Below the pieces are notes generated by a model. It saw only the letters and a program-made list of their open reading frames with translations. It searched no databases and was not told the origin of the DNA. Positions 26,525 through 38,927 of a stretch of 64,000 bases of DNA are shown piece after piece. How positions within the stretch are numbered: position 1 is the stretch's first letter; each line of letters starts with the position of its first letter. The DNA is from Daldinia sp. FL1419 (Eukaryota; Ascomycota; Sordariomycetes; Xylariales; Hypoxylaceae): positions 186,001-250,000 of the forward strand of contig MU623384.1 of the NCBI GenBank assembly GCA_025201765.1. Direction: 5' to 3'. Both the position numbers and the translations under genes were made by a program.

Positions 26525-28659
26525 CTACGACCGAGGCTCGTTTGGTTGTGTCGGTAACGAAGCGATGGTGTTTAGGTTCTGGAGTCGGTTGTGGAGATGG
26601 TGGTGAGAAATTCCTTCCTCCTCCTCGTCCTCCTCGGATCTCCGATGGAGGTCGGTACTGTTCCGTCTGCTGGGGTTGCGGCTGGCCTGTCGGCTCTGAC
26701 GTCGGCTTGCAGCTTGCGCACTCGAGTAGTAAGAGTTATGTCGCGATGCGGACATGCGATCACCGGGCCGCTTCTGCATGGTTTCTAGGGTCGGAGCGTT
26801 TGGTGCAGTTGTCGGCCGCGAGTGGGTAGTAGATGTCTGCGGGCGAGTATCACCTCCCGCCGTTGAAGGGCGGTGGGAGTGAACGTGGCTAAGAGCGTGT
26901 CCGCCAAATTGGGCAGCTCCTTGGGCCAAGCTCTGGGCGAAAGGGGAGCGCTTGCGTAGCGCCGGTCCCTTCCAGTAGATGACATACACAGCAATAACTA
27001 GGACGAACGCAATGCAGAACAAGATGGTTGAGGCATACTGCAGATTTAGACCCTTTTCGGCGCCAATGTTGGTATAGAAGGGAGTTGCCGGGAGAGTGAG
27101 GACACCAGCCAGGAAATCACGCGCCCAACCGTTACCACCAGTAGCCGAAGCAGAGTAAGGTCCGTATGCGCAGATCATGTAGTCGATCGTGGCCATGTAG
27201 ATGGCGTAGTTGGCAATGCCGATTATGCACGTGCCAAACATGGAACCAATCCAGTGTAGCGGAGGACCACCGCTCGTCCAGGCGAAAATGATCAGACCGA
27301 TAGGCAAGCAGGGAACAAGCCAAAGCAGGAGGGAAAGACGGGATTCGTATTGGGCGTGCTCGTCTTCGGGGTGCGCCTCACGACGCCTCTGGTTCCGCTT
27401 GAAGGCCGGAAGGAAAAGAAGCCAACCAATGACATAGCCGAGACCGATGGGAACGAAAGCCAGACCAATCTGCCAGGAGTTGAAGTCCCAGCGGGTGTAG
27501 ACGAGAGCAAACGACTGGATCTGCATGAATATAAGAGCATCAGAAAAGCCGGAGAGTAACGACAATGTCAATACAATAGGCTCGGTAAGGAACATGCGGA
27601 AGGGGCGGAGCCAGGTGTAGATGAGTTCCTTAAACGTGAATCGACTCCAGAAAGATTCTATCTCGTCAGGGCCATAAATGTTGGGGTCCTCGCCACTTTC
27701 TCGGCGCTTCTTAGCGATCTTGTTCAGCATGATTGTCGTGCGCGTTTCGGGTACCGTGAAGAGATGGAGTAGTTGCACAGCTCCGCCGAAGATGAGCTGG
27801 ATCCAGGTACACCACCGCCAGGCGTCGTGTGGGGGAAGGGTCTCGACGAAGCCGCCTACGATAGGGCCGAGAATGGATCCGCCGACAGAGGAGAAAACAC
27901 TAGAATCAAACAGTAGTCAATATCTTTTCTTCTTTCTTTTCCCCTGTTTGATATGACCGGTGGACTAAATGGGATAAAATAACCAAGGAAAACGAGGGTC
28001 CAAATGCAGAAGAAAAAAACTCACATGTAAGCCACGGCATATTGTTGTCGATCGCTTTCAAACATATCGGCCACCATACCCAATGTGACACTTCCTCCAG
28101 CGGTGGAAAGACCTCCGAGGGCTCTTCCCGCTAGTAGACAGCCGAAATTGGGAGCCAGAGCGACTGGCAGAGTGAAGATGTTGACGAGAAACATGGAAGC
28201 TTGTAGGATAGGTTTTCGGCCGAATTCTTCAGACCAAGGAGCCCATAATTCGCAACCGAAAGCGTAGGTTATGAGGAAGATGGCAGCACCAAGACGAGCA
28301 GCTTGCTTGCTGACGCCGAACTCCTCAGAGATCCCTTCGAGACCGTTCGAGTACAGAGAGGTATTGAAGTTCATCGAAGTCTGGACGAGGAAGATGACAG
28401 TGAGGATCCACCACTTCTTCCACCAGGAGAAAGCGAAACCGAGTTCATTTTCGCAGTCTTCTTCCTTTAGCTCTCGCTTCCCGGTCTCTGTCTTGACCTT
28501 CTCCTTTTCGGCAATCTTTTCGGCGATGGTCTGGTCGACGGTCGGGCCCACAACCGTGCGGCCGCCGTTGACGTGACCAACAGTCTCCTCGGAGCTGTAA
28601 GTCGGACGTTCGTCATTAGGCCCAAACGTGGCGGGCCATTCTTTCGAAGCGCCCTCCAT
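26525..28659 (-). CDS. MFS transporter, DHA1 (drug:H+ antiporter-1/polyamine-type) family
   Basis: Two exons: 28659-28025 and 27899-26525, 669 residues, separated by a 125-nt intron (GTGAGT...CTAG) that restores YIVFSSVGGSILGP across the join. The ATG at 28659 is preferred over an upstream in-frame TTG. A hydrophilic, Glu/Lys-rich N-terminus of ~75 residues precedes 12 helices. Family marks include the loop after helix 2 (PWSEEFGRKP), RALGGLSTAGGSVTLG, and the antiporter motif C-like GGSILGPIVGG in helix 5, followed by WRWCTWIQLI. The ~110-residue C-terminal tail is Ser/Arg/His-rich and probably cytosolic. Known relatives export polyamines, antifungals or host toxins by proton antiport. No biosynthetic neighbours are present, so a role in a specific pathway is not supported. 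Confidence 0.92.
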
Positions 28660-31060
28660 GTCTGCTCGGGAGACAAAGATACCCGCAAACAAGCAATTGA
28701 CGGACGGGTGAGGCGTTCACTGCCACTAATCTAGAGTGTATGTCTCCTTAGTGAAGAACACTCTACCGGGACCACCCAGACCCGGAGGAAAGGGAGGGGA
28801 AGGTGAAGAAGGGATATATATATATATAAAGGCAATTTAGATCGAGGATCTATGGTATGGAGACGGAGGAGGTATGATGTGGGTGGCTTGGACGGCAGAG
28901 TTCGGGCCCGAGACAAAAGGCTGAGGAGGAACAAGAGACTTTTTGAACAACGCGCACGCCGGTCTGGGGATAGTCTCCAGTATATATACACAGGATTGGC
29001 GACGTGGGACGTGGAGAATTATTAAGTGAATAGGTAGCGAATAAGCCAAGATATCTTAGGTAGGAAAAAAGGTACCACGAGGTATGAGGTATGAGGTATG
29101 TTGTATATACAAAAGAGACTAGGCGAATAAAGGCTAGAAGAAGGCAAGACTGATACATACTATGTAAAAGTAGAGCCAGGACCTGGGCATGGAGGAAGTA
29201 TACTAAAAAAGAGCGACGGAAACCGCGAACAAAAGTGGGAAGTCATCAAGGATCTCGGAAACCACTCCAGTAATGAGGCAGTAGCAGTCAGCTCGCTCTG
29301 TTTCTATCATACCTACCTACTACCTCTACCTTACCACTTACCACCTACCGTGCATTCGATATCTAATACCTGCAACCTTACATATTTTACTTAGTGCCTT
29401 GTAAGTATTACTGAACGTCTTCCTTTTTTTTTTCTTTTTTTTTTTTCCATCCGTTCGTCGTAATCCGGTTCAACACTTGCGGATGATGATGTACGTTAGA
29501 ATGTATGTCAGTAGGTACGTAAGAAGTATGTACGCATGTGGAGACAAGGATGATGTATACTTAATTCGATCATCTACGGTGTACATTGCTAATGTATTGC
29601 GGTACACGTACATAAGTGATATATACAGCATGCAAATAAGGTAGGTGTACCTAGCAGCGTACGAGGAGTGAATGTACACCCAGGTCTGGGCACATAGGTC
29701 CATACCTATTGTTATGAATATATGTTAGGTACCTAGGTACATACATAATATCAGGGCCATGCCCACTTCCAGGTAGCAATAAGAATAAAAATATTAAAGG
29801 AATTAAGGAATTGAATTATGTACCCAGCTACGTAAGTTAGGTGCCCAGTAAAAATACATAGTAGGAAAAAAAAGTTGTCGGCGCTACTTCATCGACTACC
29901 ATATTTACCTAGTGCTGGAACTACTGGACCCTGCACGTTCCTCTCCCGTACACGATGTTACCAGGACTACTGACTACGCTACGGATCTAGGACAGGGATA
30001 AGACCGTTCGAAAGCAGCGAATTGGTTAAATTGGCGGAACTCGCATACAATCGTGGCGGGCAATCGGGTGGAAGGGTGATAGAATTGGGCTTCTAGCAAA
30101 GAAACGAGACAGCTAGAGAGTAACTTCAACCCTTCGACCCGCGTTCATAGGTATGACGACAGAATTCGGCTGCAGGTTGGGCTCCTCAATGTCCCCTTCG
30201 TTTGGAAGGTCTGGCAGGCCGGTGGCTTTACTTTCAACCGAGGGAAATCGGGACAAATCCGAGAAGACGAGATGTCAATTACGTTGGTACGTTGGACATG
30301 CTTGGATACGTTGGATGAGGAGAGCTGGCAAATCCGGGGCTCCCCCTTGGGGTCAACCGAATGTAGGATTCATGTCAGACGACCCCATGTCTATGCAGCC
30401 CGAGGCACACGCCTCTTGTGATTTTTGATATCTTTTTCTCTGGGGAATGCGGGAAATAATTCATGTTTTATTCATTTCCCCCTTTGTTTGCTATATTTTT
30501 GTGGAAAGGAGTTGGGGAAAAATGGGGGAATGGGGAAACAAAATGGGGGACAGGAAGAAGGAGCGAACGAAAAACTTTGGTACACGCGCGAAAAGAATCA
30601 GCTGCATAGGTACTATGCGGTACGTACCTACATAACTTATGTACGTATCCCATTCCGAGTACCTAAGTAGGTACGTACCTACACATGAGGCATATGTAGG
30701 TATCTATTTGCGTAGGTAGTTACATAGATCTCAGCGTATTTTCTTCTCAAGTACCATGTACCTCTTACTATCTTACCCTCCATCACGCAATTTTGGAAAT
30801 GTACGAAATGTACGCATTTACGCATACAGTTTTACCGAAGCGGGCACAAAGAACTCGAATTCTCAGATGACCGAGAACCAGACAATAGGAACTCGCAAAC
30901 AAGATGAGAATGACGGAGTCCAATCATGAGCCTCACCAACTGGATTACCATGTGACATCATAGGAGGGGCGCAGTCTAATATGGGGGAGTCTTTGGGGAA
31001 AAAAAAAAAACTCGGGGAGTCGTACGGGAGAGACTCATCACCGCTTCTCGCTTGATACCC

Positions 31061-31134
31061 TAACGTAGCTGCGTAGCTACTGGGAACTTCTTGCCTGTTT
31101 AGCTGGCTACTACATAGCTACGCAGCCTACGTTA
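31061..31134. repeat. Long hairpin-forming inverted repeat
   Basis: The left arm 31061-31079 (TAACGTAGCTGCGTAGCTA) is the reverse complement of 31115-31134 except for one extra base in the right arm. The loop is ~35 nt. It is either a very small transposon relic or a stable cruciform. No target duplication was found. Confidence 0.85.
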
Positions 31135-31980
31135 GAGATGAATTCATCGGTGGGTAACTTTTAAATGCGAATAACCCTTATACCCTTGTTTCATCGATTT
31201 ACCGCCCTGTCCACGGTACCCGGGCAGGTAGCTTTGGTCTGCTTGGTCTGGCCTGTCTGGCCTGTCGACTACCGCGCATAGGTCCATTAAACCCCATTAA
31301 AACCCATAAAATCCCACGAGGGCCCATAAAAAGGTCAGATGGTTGGGTTGCACTGGTTGCACACGACTCCACGAAAAAACACCGCAGAATTCCGCGATCC
31401 CGTCTCGAGTGCGTGCCTATGTAAAGAGCATACATGGGCGACACGACCCTCCGCGAAAAGGAGGGCGCCATTGGACCTCGCTATTATATTTCGGTAACCA
31501 ATTCGAACGCGAGAGACTTCTTCTAGTTGCGTATATGGAACAACACGTTTGCTACCCAACGGGCAAACTGCCGATTTATTACGTGGGGTTAGGCCCGTTC
31601 GACTACATTTCCTATTTCTTGACCTCCTGACATCCGGGTTCTGCTTCTTGCTTAGATAAGTTTAAGATAGAGTAGTCCGGCCTAGGTGTGGACCGAGGTG
31701 AGGACCGCCGGAACTGAAGTCGCGAAAAACTCACACCGTCACCTGTTCCTAAAAGTTCGTCCAGGATTACTAGGGCGTAAGAAAAAAAAAATTTTGGACA
31801 AGCACGAAACACGCTTTTCTAAAACGCCAATGACAACGACGTCCATATGGACGACGAAGAAAAAAATTTAATAAATTGCGGCGAAAAGACAAGCCTTAGA
31901 ATCTGAACGCTAAGCTACTTTCCAATCTAGTGCCTGTCAACCACTGCCAAATACGTCATCACAAATAGGCATAGATTGTC

Positions 31981-32260
31981 TACACCTCCACCAGGATGGT
32001 AAACCTTAGCGGCCTCCACCGCCCATTCAGATTCCCGCATATAACTTATATACAACTTTTATAGAGAAAACACGCAGTGGTTTACATGATTACGGTATTG
32101 TGGCTTATACGACGAAAGATATCATCAAACTTTCGAGATCAATAAGTATACCTATGGTAAAAGATTTCCCATATAAAACCCCTTGATGATTATTTTAGAG
32201 CATACTGAAACTACATAACTAGTGGAAGCCACTATAGTTTACCATCCTGGTGGAGGTGTA
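31981..32260. mobile_element. MITE-like element with TIRs and TA flanks
   Basis: The 25 bases 31980-32004 are exactly the reverse complement of 32237-32261 (TACACCTCCACC... inward). The similarity continues imperfectly to about 41 bases, mismatches being mainly C/T transitions. Both termini are TA, as for Tc1/mariner-type insertion, which would make the element about 276-280 bp. The interior is AT-rich and has no coding capacity, so it is non-autonomous. The superfamily call rests only on the TA ends. Confidence 0.85.
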
Positions 32261-33700
32261 GTTTCCTGCGAATGGTGAAGACTCAGGGGCTAGTCTCGTC
32301 CCCTGGTCCTTGCGCTTGCTTGATTCCTAACCGCATTTAAGTCTAGTAAGTCTAGGCAAAAGCCACTCCTCTGCCGACGCGGCGGCTTTCCCGTTTCTCT
32401 TCATCTTTTCGAAAGTCGCCGCAACATGGGTCATAACCTTGGCCCGCGCGAAATCGCAAACTAGAATTACCAGAGCTAAGCCAAACACAAAGTCGAGAGC
32501 CCTTGGCGTGGCCGTTACCTCACCGAATGCCCACCAACTTGCGCGGACTACCATTGGAGTTGGGATTGAAATTGCTCGAGCCGTCAAGTCAAGCTTTCGT
32601 CGCCTTATTTTTTTTTAAAAAAATTTCATTCTTTCTCGTGTGTATATGCTAGGATCCTAATCCCTGTAGCGGTGACAGCGTATCCTCGTCATTAGTCGTT
32701 GTATTGTGCAAAAACGACACACCTATTCGACTCTTCCGTTTATTTTTCTAAAGTTTCAATGTAGCACCTGGGAAGAAATCGCTCAATTCTCGAAAAAAGA
32801 CTAAAATCAGAAAAGGATATTTCCCCTTACTATCGCGAACGATTATCGTTGCCCTATAGACACGTCGGTCACTTATAATTAGACGCTATCAAGGGATATG
32901 GTCCGCACGTCCGCCCCATGCTTTTCGGTCCGGGATACTAATGTTGGCGGTCCTGCCAATCCTTACGCTAACCGGTGAACAATCGAACAATCGAAATACC
33001 CAGTCGAGCCTAGTCAGCCTTTGACGCATGTGCCTCCGACGTGCTTCGAGACGAGTTATCCTACGCTGGGTAATCCGTCCCAAGACCGGTTCTCACATAT
33101 TTGTGAGATAGTTCGGCCTCTAGAACATTGACGAAGCTTCGAGCTTCCTGACTTTCTTGATATTTTTTAATTCGTCGTTTAGCATGATGCGAAACAACAC
33201 ATCAAAATTTATCCCACGACTATCAAACGAGCAGGAACGCTAGAACTTAGATTCTCGCCAGATGATGATAAGCAGCCCAAGACGTCATCGGCGGAATTCA
33301 TTCTAAGGTTGAACTAGTAAAATAAAATAGGAAGAAATCCCCGTGTTGTGCTACGGAGACGACAAATAGCGGGTTCATAACTACCCCCTTCTCCAGACCC
33401 CAACAATGGGTATAATTACGCTGTTTCCGGGTGTCCAATTTCAACGTTCACCTTCCGGACTAGACCGGCCCTGAGACATTTCCTGTTTGCGTTCGGTCGA
33501 CGCCAGCTAGAAGAGCGGGTACCCAACGCCTCGCGCTGTCGAAATATTTGACTGCTGGAATGTGGAGTTGATCCGGGTAACCGCCTAGCTGTGATCGCTT
33601 CTTCCGTTTCCACAATACAGCCCAACTTTTTAAGCGAAGCACGGCGCGCCTTAGTATATACCATAGCTAGACCTCCTTAATTATCGCTAACGTAACGTGA

Positions 33701-33952
33701 CAAGTGGGTGACAAAAAAATTTACATACTTTGAATCTCCTTAACATATACTTCAACTTTAAGGAAGTATTTTACAACACCTAATAATCGAATTTAATTTT
33801 AAAATTATGTGCTTAATACGGGAGAGCTGAAAATATTTTTATAATTTTTTTCAATATTATACGTTCAATTTGCTGTTGAAATTAATAGTAGGTATAGATG
33901 CAAGTGTTAGTGGAATGAGTAGGAGTCTGCAAATTTTTTTGTCACCCACTTG
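33701..33952. mobile_element. MITE-like element, 22-bp TIRs, 5-bp target duplication
   Basis: Bases 33701-33722 (CAAGTGGGTGAC followed by an A-run and TTT) are the perfect reverse complement of 33931-33952. The element is flanked by CGTGA at 33696-33700 and CGTGA at 33953-33957, a perfect 5-base direct repeat. The 208-bp interior is AT-rich with no open frame. Flawless TIRs and duplication suggest a fairly recent insertion. The mobilising transposase is not in the window, and a 5-bp duplication does not match the commonest fungal DNA transposon families. Confidence 0.9.
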
Positions 33953-36716
33953 CGTGACTTCAACCCGGCTCGTCGGGTTACCCGCTGCATTAGTCAGGAC
34001 ACTAAATAGACCACGAAATAGGAGTCATTAACAAGTTCAAATTCGTGGCGGCGAATTTGTGTATCATTAGGTGCACCCGACCAAAAATAGGGGACGGCGT
34101 TGCCACCAGCAAATCGATATCAGCAAGCAACGGACAAACCCAGTATCTTGGGTTAGACGCTAGCTCAAGTAATAATGCACAATATGTAGGGGTACGATAA
34201 TAGACTACCTGCAGAGTAGCGTAGTACTGGCGACGCAAAGTTGGGCCAGTCTTGGTACGGCATACCTGAGGTGCTTACGCACGATTGTGTTGAATATGCC
34301 CTTCGAACGTAAGGAATTATAGCCCAACGAATTCCATGTTCTGATGTGTTCTCGTGATGTAGAACTCAACTACTAGAGTTTGTAAGTTTCCACTAGGAAA
34401 ACGATCATATTGGTGACCACCTACTAAGCATCCTCTCGACCCGTAGTACCGGAAAGGCGGTGGCTCTTCCAGCCGCTCGGAATCGGTCGAGGTCACGGGA
34501 TTCGTGAATCATCTCTGTTCATGGGTCGACTTCGGTCCTCTTCAGGAAGCTGGTTTGGAGTCTGGACCGAACCCCCTCACCCGTTCACAGTTGAGATGAA
34601 TACATGCAAGACATGCATGGCTAGGTACTTAACCTATGCCCTCGAATCTATGAAGCAGACGAGACGGGTTCGGAATAGCCCAGAACTCGTAGCCTGCAGC
34701 ACGCGTGCTTGCACTGTATGCAAAGAGTGAACGTTAAAGCAAGGAAGAGCCCGCATACACATGCGACCGCGATAGGGTGGGTAAGATATGCTGACGATGC
34801 TCGGTACCCCCTCTTCCCCCCAACAAGGCAAATGTCGAAGGCCGAAAACTAAAGCGAGATCTATCAGGCACAATCGCTGCTACACAGTCAGATGTCAGAT
34901 TCATATTTGTGGGAAATTCTGACGGGCGTCGCTTGTGTCTCTGCGTGGTCGGGGTAATACCGGCCTAAATAATTCCGCTCGCGATATGTATATGACTTTT
35001 CAGACTATCCATATACAACCGCTACGGGCGAGTCGCTGCTTACTTGAATGTATAGGAAAGGGCCAGCAGCCTAAGCTAGATGATCATCAAATTTTGTCGA
35101 AATATATTACAAGTCAGACGTCCCGACGATGGAGGTGCGGTGAACTTGGATTGCGGATTTCTGTATATCACGAGTGGCTTATCGGGCATTCGAACGCGTT
35201 GCACCGAACTGAGTAAGCTGACTCGACGGAAGACGACAAACGCGGCAGCCATCAATATCGTAGGGGAATTACACAAGATATCGGATCCAGTCCGGGAGCG
35301 AAAGACTGCCGGCAGTAGACCATGTCTTGCTTTGGGAGCACAACATCGTGCGATACAAGGTACAGTAACTACGAAACTACCTATGCTACGCTTTTTGCGC
35401 CGCCAATCAGATCTATTAATCGATATAAATACCGGGCGTACTTAACGACGATACATCCTTATAATTGAAGATAAGTAGGCTGAGACTTTTGCGGCCATTC
35501 TGAACTATTAGAAATCTAAGTACACATGTTAGCAAACCCCGACTTGCGATCCATCACGGTTAAGTTGGATACATAATTCCTAGCACTATTATACTCACAA
35601 TATGGAGTATTACCCATGGTTATATTCATACACGGACGGGAAGTGCGAAGGAGACTTGATAAGCACGCCAACTAGAGTAGCAGTATCTCGCGCTTGATAA
35701 CCTCTTCAAGCTTAATACAGCAGGCTGGACGCCAGCAAGATGGAAGGTCAAGTATACGATCCGCAAGCCCTAGCGCATATATAGCATTTAATCTCAACCC
35801 GTAGCACTCATGTAAGTCACACAACACGTGTAATGAAACCACATTCGAGGTCTTTCGTGATTTGCAATTTCCAACCCCAAATACCCCAGAGACTCGTCAG
35901 GAAAACCAAGCTTCCCCATGCAACAACCATCCAAATAAAATACCATCCTGGAAAAGGCGCTAGCCCTGCAAGAGTTGAGCAAAGCAAGGGTTGTGACACG
36001 GGTGATCTTCGACGCTCTAGATCCTTTTGAATCCTTCCCGAACAAAATACCTAGGCATGTATGCAAGTCTGCAGTTGGCGACACGGGATTGGACAACCCG
36101 TAACTCGGGCCATTTCGGACGCTTGCTCCGCGCGGGTGGACTGATTTCCGTAACTCCATTCGGACCTGTCCGTCGGCTTGCATGTATGAGGACCTAGGAT
36201 GTGTAGGTTGGTAGGTACGCCGTCGTCGCTGAGAGGTTGATGATTTCGACGGTGGCGACGTACCATGGTTAAGTGTTTTCGACCGTCCGCGTGGAGGGAA
36301 AACGTTAGTGCCGGGCAAATCTCGCAATGGTTTAGTTTGGATTTCGTGATCGGTGTAATAATACGTTTGCGCCTTGTAACGATGCGTCCTGTCGTTATAG
36401 AACCCGACGTCCTGGATTCGGGACCGCGACACATAACATCACCGCAGTGGACTGATAGCGATGGTCAATACAAGAGGATGGTACGGCAGCTAGGGAAATT
36501 TAGCGTTGAGGCAAGTCGAAGATACTATGGTAGAAGGATATGCGTGGCAAGATTTGGACTCAACCTAGCTGGCCGTTCGGTATATGCACTCAACCAAAGA
36601 TTAATTGGCGACTATACATTAGTTACAACTCTCATCGCTCGTCGCAAACCGCACGCTCAGTATCTACAGGGTGAAGATGAGGGGATTGGAGTTATGCTTT
36701 GACTTGTAATGGCTTG

Positions 36717-37828
36717 CTAGAAAATTCGGGCAGCACTAGACTGCCAACTGTCAAAGTACACATCTTTAAATTCTCGGTTGTCGATAGTCGTATGTGTTCC
36801 TATCTGCTCGAGCCCCCTTTCCTCTTCAGCATCCGCTTCGGTAGGCCTGATAGACTCCATAGGTTCGTTGACGACCTTGTTCTCGGATGCCACGTCCGGC
36901 TGGCGTAGAGCGGGCACTGAAGCGACACGCGGCGGCTCTTTGCTGACATGCCATTTTTGGTTCATACCCGTACACTCGGGAATGGAATCCTCAGGCACTT
37001 CGATTAATCCGCCGTCGGGTCCAGGGATGAAATGCCGAGCAGGAAGTATCTCGACCTCGTATACAGGCTGTATTCGATGGTATACGTCATGATTGTGGAT
37101 CTCACGATGTATCTGCTCTTCCAGAATTTCGTGCACGTGAGGACGAATCGTTTCGTGAGTAACAGCTAGTAGGGTTGATTAGCCTCCAAGATATTCTAGG
37201 GGTCTTACGTCAGGCTGGACTTGCCTGGCGCATAGGTTATGGTCTCATCGCTGTCCACCGTGTCGTTGAGGTTTATGACTGTCTCCCCAGCTTCGGCAGA
37301 GTTACGTTCTTTGGATCGAAATGTGTTGCCTTCCTTGTCGACTATCTCTACGGGAAGTCCCTGCTCTGCTGTAGATGGGATCAAACGATCACGCCTACTA
37401 TTCTGTGTTTCTAGTAATGGTTCTGGTCGCTCTTCGATGAGGGGCTTGTTATCCGAGTAGAAGTGCCCTGGCATGCCTTTCCTGCTCGCGGATCTTCTAG
37501 GATGCTTTACTAATACATTCCTCTGGCGTCCCGTGGACGTTTCAATCGATGGCGATGGTTCTTTTTGTGCCACATCGTGATTATTAGGACTTGTCCCGTG
37601 ATGCGAATCAAGATGACTATTGCCATAGGTTTTTTTCCCCGTTGCATTTATATTGCGGCCTGGGAGCTTGGGGCTGGTGACATGCCGACCTTCCTTTATG
37701 TCCGCGGGACTCCTATGCGACTCAAGGCTTCGTCGAGAATGCGATAACGTTGCCGTATTACTCTCTGGGGGGGCTGTTTTTACCTCATCGTAACTTCGTC
37801 TCCTAAGCAGAGCCTTGAGTCGATGCAT
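36717..37828 (-). CDS. Hydrophilic VQPV/IQPV-repeat protein with GC-AG intron
   Basis: Two exons: 37828-37225 and 37165-36717, 350 residues. The only phase-compatible junction uses a GC donor in the ideal context CAG|GCAAGT and a CTAG acceptor (intron 37224-37166, 59 nt). It yields APAVTHETIRPHVHE, which flows into HREIHNHDVYHRIQPV and PARHFIPGPDGG, a pattern I know from fungal stress-type hydrophilic proteins. The competing GTAAGA 15 nt downstream puts exon 2 out of frame. The N-terminal 200 residues are disordered, basic and Ser/Arg-rich. There is no signal peptide, membrane helix or catalytic motif. The His/Val-rich repeat relates it to the divergent gene at 38928; both are likely intracellular proteins. 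Exact function unknown. Confidence 0.75.
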
Positions 37829-38927
37829 GGTATATGTGAAGTATTTGCGGATGAAAGCGGTAAGGAAACAAGGTCTTAGAAAAACTCGTAAACCTCCCGT
37901 AAAACAATAGGCTTACGATTGCTGAATGCACCGACAAGGGTGTAATTATTTTAGTAGAACTAATCCGAGTGCTGTTATAAGCTGGCGTTGAAGATAATAG
38001 CAAGGTACATAAAATGGCGCCTTTGAAAAAAAAAACATGTACATCATAATGTCGTCCCTGAAGCCGTCATGACGAGTGGGTATTTCGTGAGTCTAAACGT
38101 CACTTACAAGCCGATACTTTATGGGGCGTCATAGCATCTTGCTACTATTCAAGTATGACGGCTTATAGGGAATAGCAAGTCTTTAAACTTGGCATGCGGC
38201 TCTTCGACATTGTTTCCAAGTTCCTTTTGTACCGCCCGCATCTAGCAAAGATATTGCAACAATGGCATTGATTTACTCCACATAGACAGAATTAAGGTCT
38301 GGAACTTGAGATGATTCAAGCTCAGATCGATTACGACATAGCTGAGTCAATCGACACCTTTTAGAAGCTCCGATTCGTGAGAATAAAGGAATTTGACTCT
38401 CACTTAGCACTAGCACGAAGCCGTCTCGAACTCCATGGACTTGGACAAGCGTGTCACGAAGATAGTTGCTTGTAGAAAAAAAAGATACACTGCATCCGGT
38501 TATACTCTGAATGGAAGACGTCATTATCACCAACCAGCAAACCACTATCCAAGCTATCGTATCTCTTACTCCTGGCTTTAATCACATGGCGACAAAGCGT
38601 ACGTGTAGCATTGGATCCTTGACGTACATTCCTCCACTTTGCGGAACCCACTCACCCCGTCCGGTTCAGCCGCAACGATATGATTGGATGCTCTAGGAAA
38701 TAATGGCCTAATATAGTAATTCCTAACTAAGGACTAATACGAACGGAGGATCTGTAGTCGAGCTTGTTGGCTATTACGTCGGTGATCGATTCATTTCAAT
38801 ATATATATCTCTTCCTGCTTGTCGATGTCACGTTCATTTAATATTCTACATTACCACAACTTGACCTGTAATAATTCACACCTTTCTAACACTATCAATA
38901 TTCGACCTTACTACCGATCTAGTCACC
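37829..38927. promoter_or_regulatory. Divergent promoter region of two related repeat-protein genes
   Basis: A 1.1-kb gap between head-to-head genes of the same repeat class, so co-regulation is plausible. A TTACGTCG word at 38774-38781 resembles an ATF/CREB-type half-conserved site, and a TATATATAT stretch lies near 38800. No site is certain. Confidence 0.4.

Larger units (their letters stand above)
28660..36716. other. 8-kb gene-poor region with MITE-like insertions
   Basis: No gene can be supported across about 8 kb, although base composition is not AT-extreme. A few frames look weakly protein-like (minus strand near 32327-32587 and 35794-36432) but have no family resemblance and no consistent exon partners. 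They may be gene relics. Structured elements inside it are listed separately: a 74-bp hairpin, two MITE-like elements, and TACC/GGTA words near 29309-29340, 29640-29755 and 30608-30720. Confidence 0.5.

Noticed and set aside
32327..32587. 86-codon minus-strand frame with a hydrophobic segment
   Set aside because: Reads somewhat like a membrane protein tail, but no upstream exon with matching phase was found.
35794..36702. Overlapping frames on both strands (212 codons minus, 145 codons plus)
   Set aside because: Mutually antisense, basic and Ser/Arg-rich, no recognisable domains; no reason to prefer either.
37205..37223. GTAAGA as the donor of the repeat-protein intron
   Set aside because: A strong-looking donor, but it shifts exon 2 out of the conserved frame; the GC donor upstream fits phase and family sequence.
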